A stretch of 64,000 nucleotides of DNA from DATKNA01 sp963755755 (GTDB lineage: Bacteria; Actinomycetota; Actinomycetes; Actinomycetales; Kineosporiaceae), in assembly GCA_963755755.1 (NCBI GenBank), contig CAVWLJ010000004.1, positions 124,001 to 188,000 of the forward strand, in the 5' to 3' direction. Below are positions 53,659-63,291 of the stretch, piece after piece. A model generated the notes under the pieces. The model searched no databases. It saw only the letters and a program-made list of their open reading frames with translations, and was not told the origin of the DNA. How positions within the stretch are numbered: the stretch's first letter is position 1; every line of letters begins with the position of its first letter. Made by a program: the position numbers and the translations under genes.

Positions 53659-55031
53659 CCGGTGAGGGGGGGCTGGCCGGTGCGCTGACGGCGCTGGCCG
53701 CGGTGGGGGAGACCGCCGGCATCGACCCGGGCGATGCCCGGGCGGAGGGCGCCGCCTTCGCCGCGGCCATCGCCGAATCGGCACCCGGCGCGGCCCAGGA
53801 CTGGGCGGAGCAGCTCGGGCTGACGATCCAGGCGTTCTTCGACGCCGCCGTCCGCGCCCGCCGCTGGCGGCAGGCGCCGACGGCGCAGCTCGCGGGACTC
53901 GTCGCGGCCGGGTCCGGGCAGGTCCGGGCCTACGCGAAGGCCCTCGTCGAGGTGGCGTCCGCCGCCTGCGAGCTCGGCGAACCGACGATCACCGTGGTCG
54001 CGAACGCGTCGGTCGCGTCGGCGGCTCAGCTCGGGGCGGCCGGCGTCCGGCCACCGTCGCCCATCACCGAGGCCGCGATCGGCGGCAGCGGCCTGCCCCT
54101 GGTGCCCGACCCGGCGGCGCGACCCGCCGCGCAGCCGGCGACGCAGGAGGAGTCCGAGACGGAGGCGGCTGCGCAGGCCGAACCCGAGGAGCCGCCGAAG
54201 ACCCTGGAGGAGCTCCTCGGCGAGCTCGACGCGCTCACCGGGCTCACCGCGGTGAAGCGCGAGGTCCACCGGCAGGCCCAGCTGCTCCGGGTCGAGCAGC
54301 TGCGCGCCGCCGCCGGCCTGCGCAGCGCGACCATGACCCGGCACCTCGTCTTCCTCGGCAACCCCGGCACCGGCAAGACGACGGTGGCGCGGCTCGTCGC
54401 GGGGATCTACCGCGCCCTCGGCCTGCTCTCCAAGGGCCAGCTCGTGGAGGTCGACCGCTCCGAGCTCGTCGCCGGTTACCTCGGGCAGACGGCGGTGAAG
54501 ACCGCCGAGATCGTGGAGACCGCGATCGGCGGCGTCCTGTTCATCGACGAGGCGTACGCGCTCGCGGGCGACCAGTACGGCGACGAGGCCGTGGACACGC
54601 TGGTCAAGGAGATGGAGGACCACCGCGACGACCTGGTCGTCGTGGTCGCCGGCTACCCCGGGCCGATGGAGGGCTTCCTGACGTCGAACCCCGGACTGCT
54701 CAGCCGGTTCCGGACGACGATCACCTTCGCCGACTACAGCGACGACGAACTCGTGCAGATCCTCGTCCGGCTCGCGACCGACGCCGACTACGCACCGGCG
54801 CCGGCCTTCCTCGACCGGTTCCGCGAGATCCTGGCCGCGACGCCGCGCGGCGAGGGCTTCGGGAACGGACGGTTCGCGCGGAACGTCCTCGAAGCAGCGA
54901 TCGGCCGCCACGCCTGGCGCCTGCGGGACGTCGCGGAGCCGTCGGTGGAGCAACTGCGTGAGCTGCTCCCCGAGGACCTCGACGACGAACCGGCCGATCA
55001 GCAGGTGGCGGCGACGAAGGGGGCAGAGTGA
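53655..55031 (+). CDS. CbxX/EccA-type AAA+ ATPase
   Basis: A 458-residue protein. An Ala-rich helical N-terminal domain and acidic linker (about 1-195) precede an AAA+ module: Walker A GNPGTGKTTVARLV (near 235), pore-like GYLGQTAVKT, Walker B GGVLFIDEAYALA, sensor region LVVVVAGYPGPMEGFL and arginine finger LLSRFRTTI. Members remodel protein complexes (Rubisco activase CbbX, ESX EccA). No Rubisco or ESX genes are present; the clients are probably other products of this operon. GTGA overlaps on both sides. Confidence 0.88.
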   Translation: MTGEGGLAGALTALAAVGETAGIDPGDARAEGAAFAAAIAESAPGAAQDWAEQLGLTIQAFFDAAVRARRWRQAPTAQLAGLVAAGSGQVRAYAKALVEVASAACELGEPTITVVANASVASAAQLGAAGVRPPSPITEAAIGGSGLPLVPDPAARPAAQPATQEESETEAAAQAEPEEPPKTLEELLGELDALTGLTAVKREVHRQAQLLRVEQLRAAAGLRSATMTRHLVFLGNPGTGKTTVARLVAGIYRALGLLSKGQLVEVDRSELVAGYLGQTAVKTAEIVETAIGGVLFIDEAYALAGDQYGDEAVDTLVKEMEDHRDDLVVVVAGYPGPMEGFLTSNPGLLSRFRTTITFADYSDDELVQILVRLATDADYAPAPAFLDRFREILAATPRGEGFGNGRFARNVLEAAIGRHAWRLRDVAEPSVEQLRELLPEDLDDEPADQQVAATKGAE

Positions 55032-56402
55032 GTCAGACCAGCACCGTGGCGCGCAGCGGTGCGGCGCCGGCGGCCACCGCCGTCGTCGTGCCGCCCGGCG
55101 CGGGCCCCGCGGTCCCCCCGCCCCAGACCCCGCCCCCGGCGGGCAGACGTCTGCGCCGCGCCTTCGAGGGGACGCCGGGCCAGCTGCGCACGGCCGCCGT
55201 CGTCGGCGTCCTCGTGAGCCTCGTCTTCGCCCTCGTCGGCGGCAACGCCTTCCGCGCCCGCGGCGATGCCCTCGACCAGGCTCGCGACGCCGCCGCCCAA
55301 CTCGTCCGCGTGCAGCAGATCGCGACCGACCTCACTTCGGCGGACGCCGTCGTGACCAACGCGTTCCTGCAGAGCGGGCAGGAGCCCCCGGGCGCGTACG
55401 AGACCTTCCAGGAGAAGATCTCGGACGCGAGCACGAAGCTCGCGGAGGCTGCGAGGGCTGAGCCCGGCGACGCGACCGCACTGGCGGCCGTGAACCAGGC
55501 CCTGGCGCAGTACACCGCCGACGGTCGGCGGCCCGGGTCAACAACGCGCTCGGCTATCCAGGTCGGCAGGCGGCTACCTCAGGCAGGCCTCCGACGCTGC
55601 TCCGGACGCCTTCCGCGAACCAGCCGGCCATGCTGCCGACCCTGGAGAACGTCGTCACCGCGGACTCGCCAGCGTGTCGCGGACGCCTTCGCCGCCGCCA
55701 CCGCGCGTCCTGCTCGAGCTCGCGATCGCCGCGTCTGGTCGTGCTCGGCGGCCTCGCGGCCGTGCAGATCTGGCTGGGCGCGGCGCACCCGACGGGTGTT
55801 CAACGTGCCGATGACGTGCGGGGAGCGCGGCCTCGTCCTGGTGACGATCGTCCTCGGCGCCCTCGTCATGATCGTGAGCGTCGGCTCCGCCGACGCCGTG
55901 CACGACACGAGCTACGCGGCGACCAAGGCCCTCGCGCAGGCGCGCATCGCGCGTTCGACGCGAAGGCCAACGAGAGCCTCGACCCTCGTCGACCAGAGCG
56001 GCTCGGGGCAGCAGTACGAGAAGGCCTACCAGGCAGACCTGGCGATCGTTCGCTCCCAGCTCGACGACGCCGGCAGCGCCGGCGCCGGCAACGCCGGGCA
56101 GGCCGAGCTCGCGGCGTGGACACCGTGCACAAGGCGATCCGCAGCGCCGACGCCAGCGGGGACTGGACCACGGCGGTCCGCCTCGCGACCAGCAGCGAGC
56201 GTCGCAACACGAAGTTCGCGGCGTTCGACGAAGACGACGAACACGCGCTCGGCAGAACGAGGCACGCAGGTGTCCGAGAGCGGGCTTCGGCCCTCACCTG
56301 CCGCTCCTAGTGCTCGGGTGGCTGCACCCTGATCGTGGGTCTGGCCGCCGCCGTCGCGTCGCCTGGGTCGGCATTCGGCAGCGCCTGGAGGAGTACCGAT
56401 GA
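55028..56402 (+). CDS. glnX: GlnX-like transmembrane amino-acid signal transducer, many frameshifts
   Basis: The first 157 residues are intact: Pro-rich cytoplasmic tail, helix AAVVGVLVSLVFALVGG, and an external helical bundle (QLVRVQQIATDLTSADAVVT). After about 55500 the frame changes repeatedly, but all three frames together give a second helix pair (SLVVLGGLAAVQIWL, GLVLVTIVLGALVMIVSVG), a second external bundle (TSYAATKALAQARIA, QQYEKAYQADLAIVRSQLDD) and a final helix (VGLAAAVAS...RQRLEEYR) ending at TGA 56402. This tandem layout and the glnH-pknG linkage match mycobacterial GlnX, which relays aspartate/glutamate sensing to PknG. Confidence 0.75.
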
Positions 56403-57400
56403 GGCGCTGCCGGTTCCGTCGCGTAGGCGTGGCTCTCGCCCTCGTGCTCGTCCGCCTGCTCCGCTCCGGACCGGACGCCCGCCGTCGCCACGGGACGCCG
56501 GCTACCGGCCACGTCGTCGGCGTCGGGCAGCGCCACCTGCTCCCCGAGCGCGCCGACGACCTCGTACCCCCGTTGGCGACCAGCCGGGCCGAACCGGATG
56601 CCCGCCGGGACGCTGATGCAGAAGATCCAGCGCGCGTCGGCTACCTGCTCGGTCGGGACCGCTCGGACACCCGACTGCTGGGCCCGGAACCGCGTCCGGC
56701 AGCTCGAGGGCTTCGACATCGGCAGATGGCCCGTCAGGTCGCTCAAGCGATCTTCGGCGAAGCCGACCGGAGCACCTCCGGTTCCGGGCGATCGCTGCTG
56801 CCGACCGCGTCCCGTTCGTCGACAACGGCGTGGACCTGGGCAAGGGCGGGGTGGACATCGTGGCGCGGGCGATGACCGTCACGTGCGACCGCTGGAAGCA
56901 GGCGGACTTCTCCGGCGGTCTACTTCCAGTCCACCCAGCAGGTGCTGGTCCGGAAGGGACGGCAGAGACGACGTTGACGCGCCGGGCAAGGCGGGCCGGT
57001 CGGTCTGCGCCACCAACGGGTCGACCAGTCACTCGCTGGCGAAGTTTCGCCCCAGGCGCGAAGCCGGTCGGCGTCCGCTACACCACGGACTGCCTGGCGC
57101 TCTGGCAGCAGGGCAAGGTCGCCGCGATCACCGCGCGACGACGCCATCCTCGCCGGTCTGATCGCCCAGGACCCGTCCGCCGATCGTCCCGGGAACGAGC
57201 CAGGTCGAGCAGGAGCCGTACGGCCTGGCCGTGGCGAAGGGCCACGCGAGTTCGCGGCCGTTCATCAACGGCGTGCTCGAGCAGATGCGCCAGGAACAGC
57301 GGCTGGGAGAAGGCCTACGACGAAGTCGGGCCTCGCAGACGCTGCTCGGGCAGCACGCCAGCCAGCCCCGACTACTCGACAGGCCGTTCGCTGTCAATGA
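56399..57400 (+). CDS. glnH: GlnH-like amino-acid-binding lipoprotein, many frameshifts
   Basis: Starts at the ATGA overlapping the glnX stop. Fragments across the frames reproduce a class 3 solute-binding protein: MPAGTLMQKIQ, LEGFDI, ARQVAQAIFGEAD, GVDIVARAMTVTCDRWKQAD, YFQSTQQVLVRKGT, VCATNGSTS, VGVRYTTDCLALWQQGKVAA, EQEPYGLAVAKGH, FINGVLEQMRQ. The N-terminal RRVGVALALVLV segment with a following cysteine fits a lipoprotein signal. In mycobacteria GlnH binds Asp/Asn/Glu/Gln and signals through GlnX to PknG. The stop at 57398-57400 (frame VRCQ) is inferred from the overlap with the next ATG. Confidence 0.78.
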
Positions 57401-58606
57401 GCACCTCCCCGGGCAGCCCGAACGGCGCTACGACCGGCACGTCCACGCTCGCCGTGGCGCCGGCCGCGCCCGGGCGGCTCGGGGCGCCCCTGCCGCTGGA
57501 CGCCGCCCGCGGCTACCTGCTCGACCTCGGTCGCTGGCGGGACGCACGCAAGCGCGAGCTCGAACTGCTCGACGCCGCGGCCCTGCGGGCGAGCGAGCCG
57601 GAGCTCTACACGCCGGACGTCACTCTCTCGATGTCCCTGTGGCAGGCCGTCGACGACCGCTACCGGGAGCTGCTGCAGGTCTGGGACGACGGGCGGGTCG
57701 ACGGCATCGGCCGGGACCGGCTCTCCCAGCTCGTCTGGGGGCGGCTCGCCAGCGGCGGCCTCGGCGTCAACGTCGTCGAGGCGACCCGGCTCTCCGACGC
57801 GCTGTCCGCGCAGCTGCGCGCGAGGCTCGCGTTCGACCCGCGTGCGGCGGAGTCGGGCGCCCGGGTGGCCGCACTGCGTGCCGGCCTGGAGCGGCTGCGC
57901 GAGCTCGTCAAGCAGGAGCCGGCGTGGGCGCCGCAGGTCGAGGTGCTGGCCACCCGGATCGACGACGTCGCCGCGCGGGCGACCCGGGGCGGGGACGTCG
58001 AGGTCACGCCTCACCGAGCTCGAGACGGACGCCGCCCGCGCCGAGCGCGACCTCGTCGTCACCACCGCCCGGCGACGGAACCAGGCGCGGGCCGCCGAGC
58101 GCGCCGCGGCGGCCCTGGTCACCGACCGCGTCCGGGCCGAGAACGAGGTCGCCGCCCTCTCCCGGCGCGAGGACGAGGCTCGGGCCCTGGTCGCGCGGGT
58201 GATCCGCCAGGTCGCCGACGCGCCGCGCTTCGCGGTACCGGACGTCGAGGCACTCGGCCCCGTGCCGCAGGACCGGACCGCGCTCGACACCTTCCTGCGC
58301 AAGCTCTCCGACGTCGCCCGCGCCCTGCAGACCGTCGAGGCGGCGTACGGCAACGCCCTGCGCGAACGCGAGGAACTGATCGGCCTGTTCGGCGGTTATG
58401 CCACCCGCGCGGTGCGCACCGGCCGGACCTCGGACCCGGAGATCGCGCGCCTCGGGGCGCTGGCCCGGGCGGCTCTCGAGGCCCCCCAGACCCGGCTCGC
58501 CGACGCGCGGACCCTGGTCAGCCGCTACGTCGAGCTCGTCCGCTCCGCGCCCACCACCGCCCCCACCACCAGTCCACCGTCAGTGCCCCCAGGAGTGGCC
58601 TCATGA
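57397..58606 (+). CDS. Coiled-coil protein between glnH and pknG, one frameshift
   Basis: About 402 residues. Frame 1 gives RGYLLDLGRWRDARKRELEL, LSMSLWQAVDDRYRELLQVW and LAFDPRAAESGARVAALRAG; one extra base near 58008 moves to frame 2 with LTELETDAARAERDLVVTTA, a long heptad-like coiled coil, and REREELIGLFGGYATRAVRT. Thr/Pro-rich C-terminus. No signal or membrane segment. Not recognised; absent from this place in M. tuberculosis. ATGA overlaps at both ends place it firmly in the signalling operon, perhaps as adaptor between GlnX and PknG (inference). Confidence 0.7.
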
Positions 58607-60865
58607 CCGCCAATCCCGCCGGCCTCACCCAGGGCACGCAGCCGTGCTCGATGCCGGGCTGCACCGGGGTGATCGAGGACGGCTACTGCAACGTCTGCGG
58701 GACGCCGGCGGGTGCCGCGCCGGTCGCCGCCGCGGTCCCCGCCCAGCCGGACGCGCCCGACGGCGCCCCGGCGTCCACCCGCTCCCGGATCACGTCGTCG
58801 AACCGGCTGGCGAGCACGCCGCTCGGCTCCGTCCGGGCCGGCGGCTCCCGGACCACGCGCAAGATCGGCACGTCGTCCACCCGGCTGCGGGGTGCTCGCC
58901 TCGGCGCGGGGCTGACGACGATCCCGAGCGTCCCGCCGATCGACCCGAGCAAGGCGATCCTGGCGAACCCGCAGGTGCCCGAGGACCGTCGCTTCTGCGC
59001 GAAGTGCGGCTCGCCGGTCGGCCGCTCCCGCGAGGGCCGCCCCGGCCGCGCCGAGGGGTTCTGCCCGCAGTGCCGGACGCCGTTCAGCTTCACGCCCGAA
59101 GCTGAAGAGGGGCGACATCGTCGGCGGCCAGTACGAGGTGCAGGGCTGCCTGGCGCACGGCGGCCTCGGCTGGGTCTACCTGGCGCGCGACACCGTGCTC
59201 TCCGGCCGGTGGGTCGTGCTCAAGGGCCTGCTGAACTCCGGCGACCCCGACGCCTACGCGGCGGCGGTCGCCGAGCGGGAGTTCCTCGCCAAGGTGGAGC
59301 ACCCGCTCATCGTCGAGATCTACAACTTCGTGCTCCACGAGGGCGCCGGCTACATCGTCATGGAGTACGTCGGCGGCACGTCCCTGAAGGACCTGCTCAA
59401 GAAGCGGACGGCGGTCAACGGCGGGGTGTACGACCCGCTGCCGGTCGACCAGGCGATCGCCTACGTCGTCGAGATCCTGCCCGCGTTCAGCTACCTGCAC
59501 GACATGGGCCTGCTGTACTGCGACTTCAAGCCCGACAACATCATCCAGGTCGGGGACGCCGTCAAGCTCATCGACCTCGGCGGCGTCCGGCGCATCGACG
59601 ACCTGGACTCCGCGATCTACGGCACCGTCGGTTACCAGGCGCCCGAGGTCGCGGACGTCGGTCCGTCGATCGCCTCCGACATCTACACGCTCGGCCGGAC
59701 CCTCGCCGTGCTGTCGATGGAGTTCCGCGGCTACCAGTCGACCTACGTCTCCTCGCTGCCGCCGGTCGCGCAGACGCCGCTGTTCCAGCAGTACGACTCC
59801 TTCTACCGGCTGCTCGCCAAGGCCTGCGCGCCGGACCCGGCCGACCGGTTCCAGACCGCGGACGAGCTGCGGGTGCAGCTGATCGGCGTCCTGCGCGAGA
59901 TCGTCGCGGCCCGGACCTCCGACGGCGGCCGGGCGCGGCACTCCGCGCCGTCCGTGCTCTTCGAGGCACCGGTGGTCGAGGCGGACACCCTGGACTGGAA
60001 GCACCTGCCCGCGCTGAAGCCCGACTCCGGCGACCCGATGGCCGCCTGGCTCTCCGCCCTCTCCGTCACCGAGCCCTCCGACCGGCTCAACGCGCTCTAC
60101 GCCGCGCCGCAGGAGACCGTCGAGGTCCGGCTCGAGATGGCCAGGACGGCGATGGCCGCGGGGCGGCCCGAGGTCGCCGACGGCGTCGTGACCAAGGTGC
60201 TCCAGGACGATCCGTGGGAGTGGCGGGCGGTGTGGGTCTCCGGCCTCGCCGCCCTGGCCGCGGACGACGACGCCGGTGCCCGGGCGGCGTTCAACGCCGT
60301 GTACGGCCAGGTGCCGGGCGAGCTGGCCACGAAGCTGGCGCTCGCCTACGCCTGCGAGCGGTCCGGCGAGGACGACGTGGCCGAGTCCCTCTACACGGTC
60401 TGCGCGCGGACCGACGCCAACTACACCGCGCCCGCGGCGTTCGGCCTGGCCCGGATCCGGCGGGCGCGCGGCGACCTCGACGGCGCGCTCGCCGCGCTCG
60501 ACCTCGTGCCCGCCACGAGCCGCGGGTACGTCGAGGCGCGCCGCCAGCGGGCGACGCTGCTGGCCGCCTCCGGGCGCGGCCTTCCGGCTCTGTCGGACGC
60601 GCTCGGCAGTATCGACTCCGTGACGATCGATCCGCTGGACCGGGCCCGGCTGCGCGCCGAGGTGCTCGATGCGGCGCTCACCGTCGTCGTCGACAAGGGC
60701 CCGCAGGACAAGGTCCTCATCGACGGGGTGCCGGCGCGCCCGAAGCCGCTCCGGGACGCCGTCGAGCGGGCCTACCGCGACCTCGCGGCGCTGACCTCGG
60801 CCCACGACGAGCGCGTCCGGCTGGTCGATCGGGCGAACACCGTCCGCAACCGGACCTGGGTATGA
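58603..60865 (+). CDS. pknG: Serine/threonine protein kinase PknG, one-base insertion
   Basis: Corrected length 753 residues, against 750 in M. tuberculosis. An N-terminal zinc ribbon (CSMPGCTGVIEDGYCNVCG) and a rubredoxin-like pair (FCAKCGSP ... FCPQCRTPF) precede the kinase. One extra G near 59098 breaks the frame; beyond it come GDIVGGQYEVQGCLAHGGLG, GYIVMEYVGGTSLKDLL, YCDFKPDNII (YCD replaces HRD) and KLIDLGGVRRI, then TPR repeats to the C-terminus. PknG phosphorylates FHA proteins (GarA/OdhI) to control 2-oxoglutarate use. It sits directly downstream of the sensor genes, as in mycobacteria and corynebacteria. Confidence 0.93.
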
Positions 60866-61974
60866 CCGGCGGGGTCCTCGTGGCCTGTCCGAACTGCGGC
60901 TCCTCGGTGGTCGAGGGCGAGCGGTTCTGCGAGAACTGCGGAGCCGACCTCGCCGGCGCCGACCCCGCGGGCGCCCCGGCCCCCGAGCGCGTGCAGCCCG
61001 CGACCCAGCCGGTCGTCACCGTCCGGCCGGGGGTCGCCGTCGCCCCGGTCGACCTGGCGGCTCTGCCGGTCGTCTGCGCCGCGTGCGGCGGCCAGATCGC
61101 TGCCGACGGCTACTGCGAGCAGTGCGGCACGCCGGCGACCCGGCCCCGCGACCACTGGATCGACCAGCCCGTGCTCTGGGTCGCCGCGGTCTGCGACAAG
61201 GGCGTCAGGCACACCCGCAACGAGGACGCGGTGGCCGTCGCCGCCGAGTCCGCGCCCGGGTCGTTCGCGGCCCTGGTCGTGTGCGACGGCGTCTCGTCCG
61301 CGCCGGACTCGGACCAGGCCAGCCTCGCGGCGGCGCGCGCCGCCCGCGACGTGCTCGCCGGTCCGGACCTCGCCGACGCCCTGGCCGCGCCGGACGCCGA
61401 CCGCGCCCCGCTGCTCGCCTCCGCGGTGGAGGCCGCCGGGCTCGCCGCGCACGAGGCCGCCTCCGACGTGGCGCGCAGGGTCGCGGGGGAGGCCCGCGGC
61501 AACCCGCCGTCCACGACCTTCGTCGCCGGTGTGCTCGCCGCGCGCCGCCTCGTCGTCGGCTCGGTAGGCGACAGCCGGGCCTACTGGCTGCCGGACGCCG
61601 GTACCCCGGAGCAGCTCACGACCGACGACTCGTGGGCGGCGGAGGCGATGGCGGTCGGGCTGCCCCGCGAAGAGGCGGAGAGCGGCCCGAACGCGCACGC
61701 GATCACCCGCTGGCTCGGGGCGGACGCCCCGGACCCCCGCCCGAGGACCGTCGAGGCGGAGCTCGAGGGGCCTGGTTGGGTGCTGCTCTGCTCGGACGGC
61801 CTGTGGAACTACTGTTCCGAGGCGGCCGACCTGGCCGCGCTGGTGACCGAGCAGTCGGCGGCGCTGGACAGCCCCACGCCGGTGGGCCCGCTCGCCGCGG
61901 CCCTGGTCGCGTGGGCCGTCGAGCAGGGTGGTGCGGACAACATCAGCGTCGCGCTCGCGCGCGTGGAGAACTAG
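60862..61974 (+). CDS. PP2C-type Ser/Thr phosphatase with two N-terminal zinc ribbons
   Basis: A 370-residue protein. Two zinc ribbons (CPNCGSSVVEGERFCENCG at 9-27 and CAACGGQIAADGYCEQCG at 73-90) precede a PP2C domain with NEDAVAVA, VVCDGVSS, GSVGDSRAYWLP, LLCSDGLWNY and GGADNISVAL, so the metal-binding aspartates are present. No membrane helix, unlike PstP. The ATGA overlap with pknG strongly suggests kinase and phosphatase act on the same substrates. Confidence 0.92.
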   Translation: MTGGVLVACPNCGSSVVEGERFCENCGADLAGADPAGAPAPERVQPATQPVVTVRPGVAVAPVDLAALPVVCAACGGQIAADGYCEQCGTPATRPRDHWIDQPVLWVAAVCDKGVRHTRNEDAVAVAAESAPGSFAALVVCDGVSSAPDSDQASLAAARAARDVLAGPDLADALAAPDADRAPLLASAVEAAGLAAHEAASDVARRVAGEARGNPPSTTFVAGVLAARRLVVGSVGDSRAYWLPDAGTPEQLTTDDSWAAEAMAVGLPREEAESGPNAHAITRWLGADAPDPRPRTVEAELEGPGWVLLCSDGLWNYCSEAADLAALVTEQSAALDSPTPVGPLAAALVAWAVEQGGADNISVALARVEN

Positions 61975-61985
61975 GGGAGCGATCG

Positions 61986-63266
61986 ATGGCGCAGTTCACC
62001 GCGGAGATCTACCAGAACGAGTTCCTGCCGCAGGGCGGTACCGACGTGCACGCGGTCGTGACGGTGACGTGCACCGGCGCCGGCGAGGCGGGGCGCGGGG
62101 AGGGTGGGGACGCGGCGGAGATCGTGATCCTGGACACCTCCGGGTCGATGCAGGGCGAGCGGTTCGCCAACGCCCAGCAGGCGGCCTTCGCGGCGATCGA
62201 CCAGATCCTCGACGGCACCTGGTTCGCCGTCATCGCCGGCACCGACCAGGCGAACCGTGCCTTCCCCTTCCCCAACGCGGTGTCCCCGATGGTGCGGATG
62301 GAGCCGGGCGCGCGCGAGGCCGCGAAGATGGCCGTGCGGCAGCTGCTCGCCGGTGGGGGCACGGCGATGGGTACCTGGCTGCGGATGGCGACCCAGTTGT
62401 TCTCCTCGGTGCCGGGGGTGACCCAGCGGCACGCCATCCTGCTGACGGACGGCAAGAACCAGAGCGAGTCGGCGCGCTCCCTGCAGGACGCGGTGCGGGC
62501 GGCGCAGGGCGTCTTCCAGTGCGACTGCCGGGGCGTCGGCGCGGACTGGGACGTCCGGGAGCTGCGCGGCATCGCGACCGCGCTGCTGGGGACCGTGGAC
62601 CTGATCCCCGCTCCCGCCCAGCTCGCCTCCGCCTTCGAGGAGATCATGCGGAACGCCATGAGCCGCGGCGTGGCCCAGGCGTTCCTGCGGGTCTGGGCTC
62701 CGCAGGGCGCGGCGGTGCTCTTCGTCCGCCAGGTGGCGCCGCAGGTGGAGGACCTCACCGGGCGCCGGCAGGACGTCAACCCGCTGACCGGCCAGTACCC
62801 GACCGGGGCGTGGGGCGACGAGAGCCGCGACTACCACGTCGCCGTGCGGCTGGCGGCCAAGCCGGTCGGAGCCGAGCAGCTGGCGGCCCGGGTGCAGCTG
62901 GTCGTGGGTGAGCAGGTCGTGGCGCAGGCCCTGGTCAAGGCGCTCTGGTCCGACGACGACGCGCTGACCACCCGGATCAACCCCGCCGTCGCCCACTACA
63001 CCGGGCAGGCCGAGCTCGCGGCGGTCATCCAGGAGGGGCTCGCGGCGAAGGCCGCCGGCGACACCGCGACGGCGACGACGAAGCTGGGCCGCGCCGTCCA
63101 GCTCGCCGAGGAGACGGGCAACGACGAGGCCACCACCCGGCTGCGCAAGGTCGTCGAGATCGAGGACCCGGGCACCGGTACGGTGCGTCTGCGCCGCAAC
63201 GTCGACAAGCTGGACGAGATGGCGCTCGACACGAGCTCGACGAAGACGACGCGCGTCAAGCGCTGA
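61986..63266 (+). CDS. von Willebrand factor type A domain protein
   Basis: A 426-residue cytosolic protein. Complete MIDAS: DTSGSM (50-55), a threonine in GGGTAMGTWL and the aspartate in LLTDGKNQ. The C-terminal half has an immunoglobulin-like beta region (VLFVRQVAPQVEDLTGR, YHVAVRLAAKPVGAEQLAAR) and a helical end with VEIEDPGTGTVRLRRNVD and TSSTKTTRVKR. VWA proteins of this kind scaffold stress complexes together with AAA ATPases. GGGGAG is 7 nt before the ATG. Confidence 0.9.
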   Translation: MAQFTAEIYQNEFLPQGGTDVHAVVTVTCTGAGEAGRGEGGDAAEIVILDTSGSMQGERFANAQQAAFAAIDQILDGTWFAVIAGTDQANRAFPFPNAVSPMVRMEPGAREAAKMAVRQLLAGGGTAMGTWLRMATQLFSSVPGVTQRHAILLTDGKNQSESARSLQDAVRAAQGVFQCDCRGVGADWDVRELRGIATALLGTVDLIPAPAQLASAFEEIMRNAMSRGVAQAFLRVWAPQGAAVLFVRQVAPQVEDLTGRRQDVNPLTGQYPTGAWGDESRDYHVAVRLAAKPVGAEQLAARVQLVVGEQVVAQALVKALWSDDDALTTRINPAVAHYTGQAELAAVIQEGLAAKAAGDTATATTKLGRAVQLAEETGNDEATTRLRKVVEIEDPGTGTVRLRRNVDKLDEMALDTSSTKTTRVKR

Positions 63267-63291
63267 CCAGCAGGGCGGAGGGACGGTTCCG

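Noticed and set aside
56830..61974. A 1,714-codon continuous plus-strand reading frame
   Set aside because: It is a chance joining of a glnH fragment, the first half of the coiled-coil gene, the PknG N-terminus, a wrong-frame stretch and the phosphatase. Homology changes frame at 58008 and 59098.
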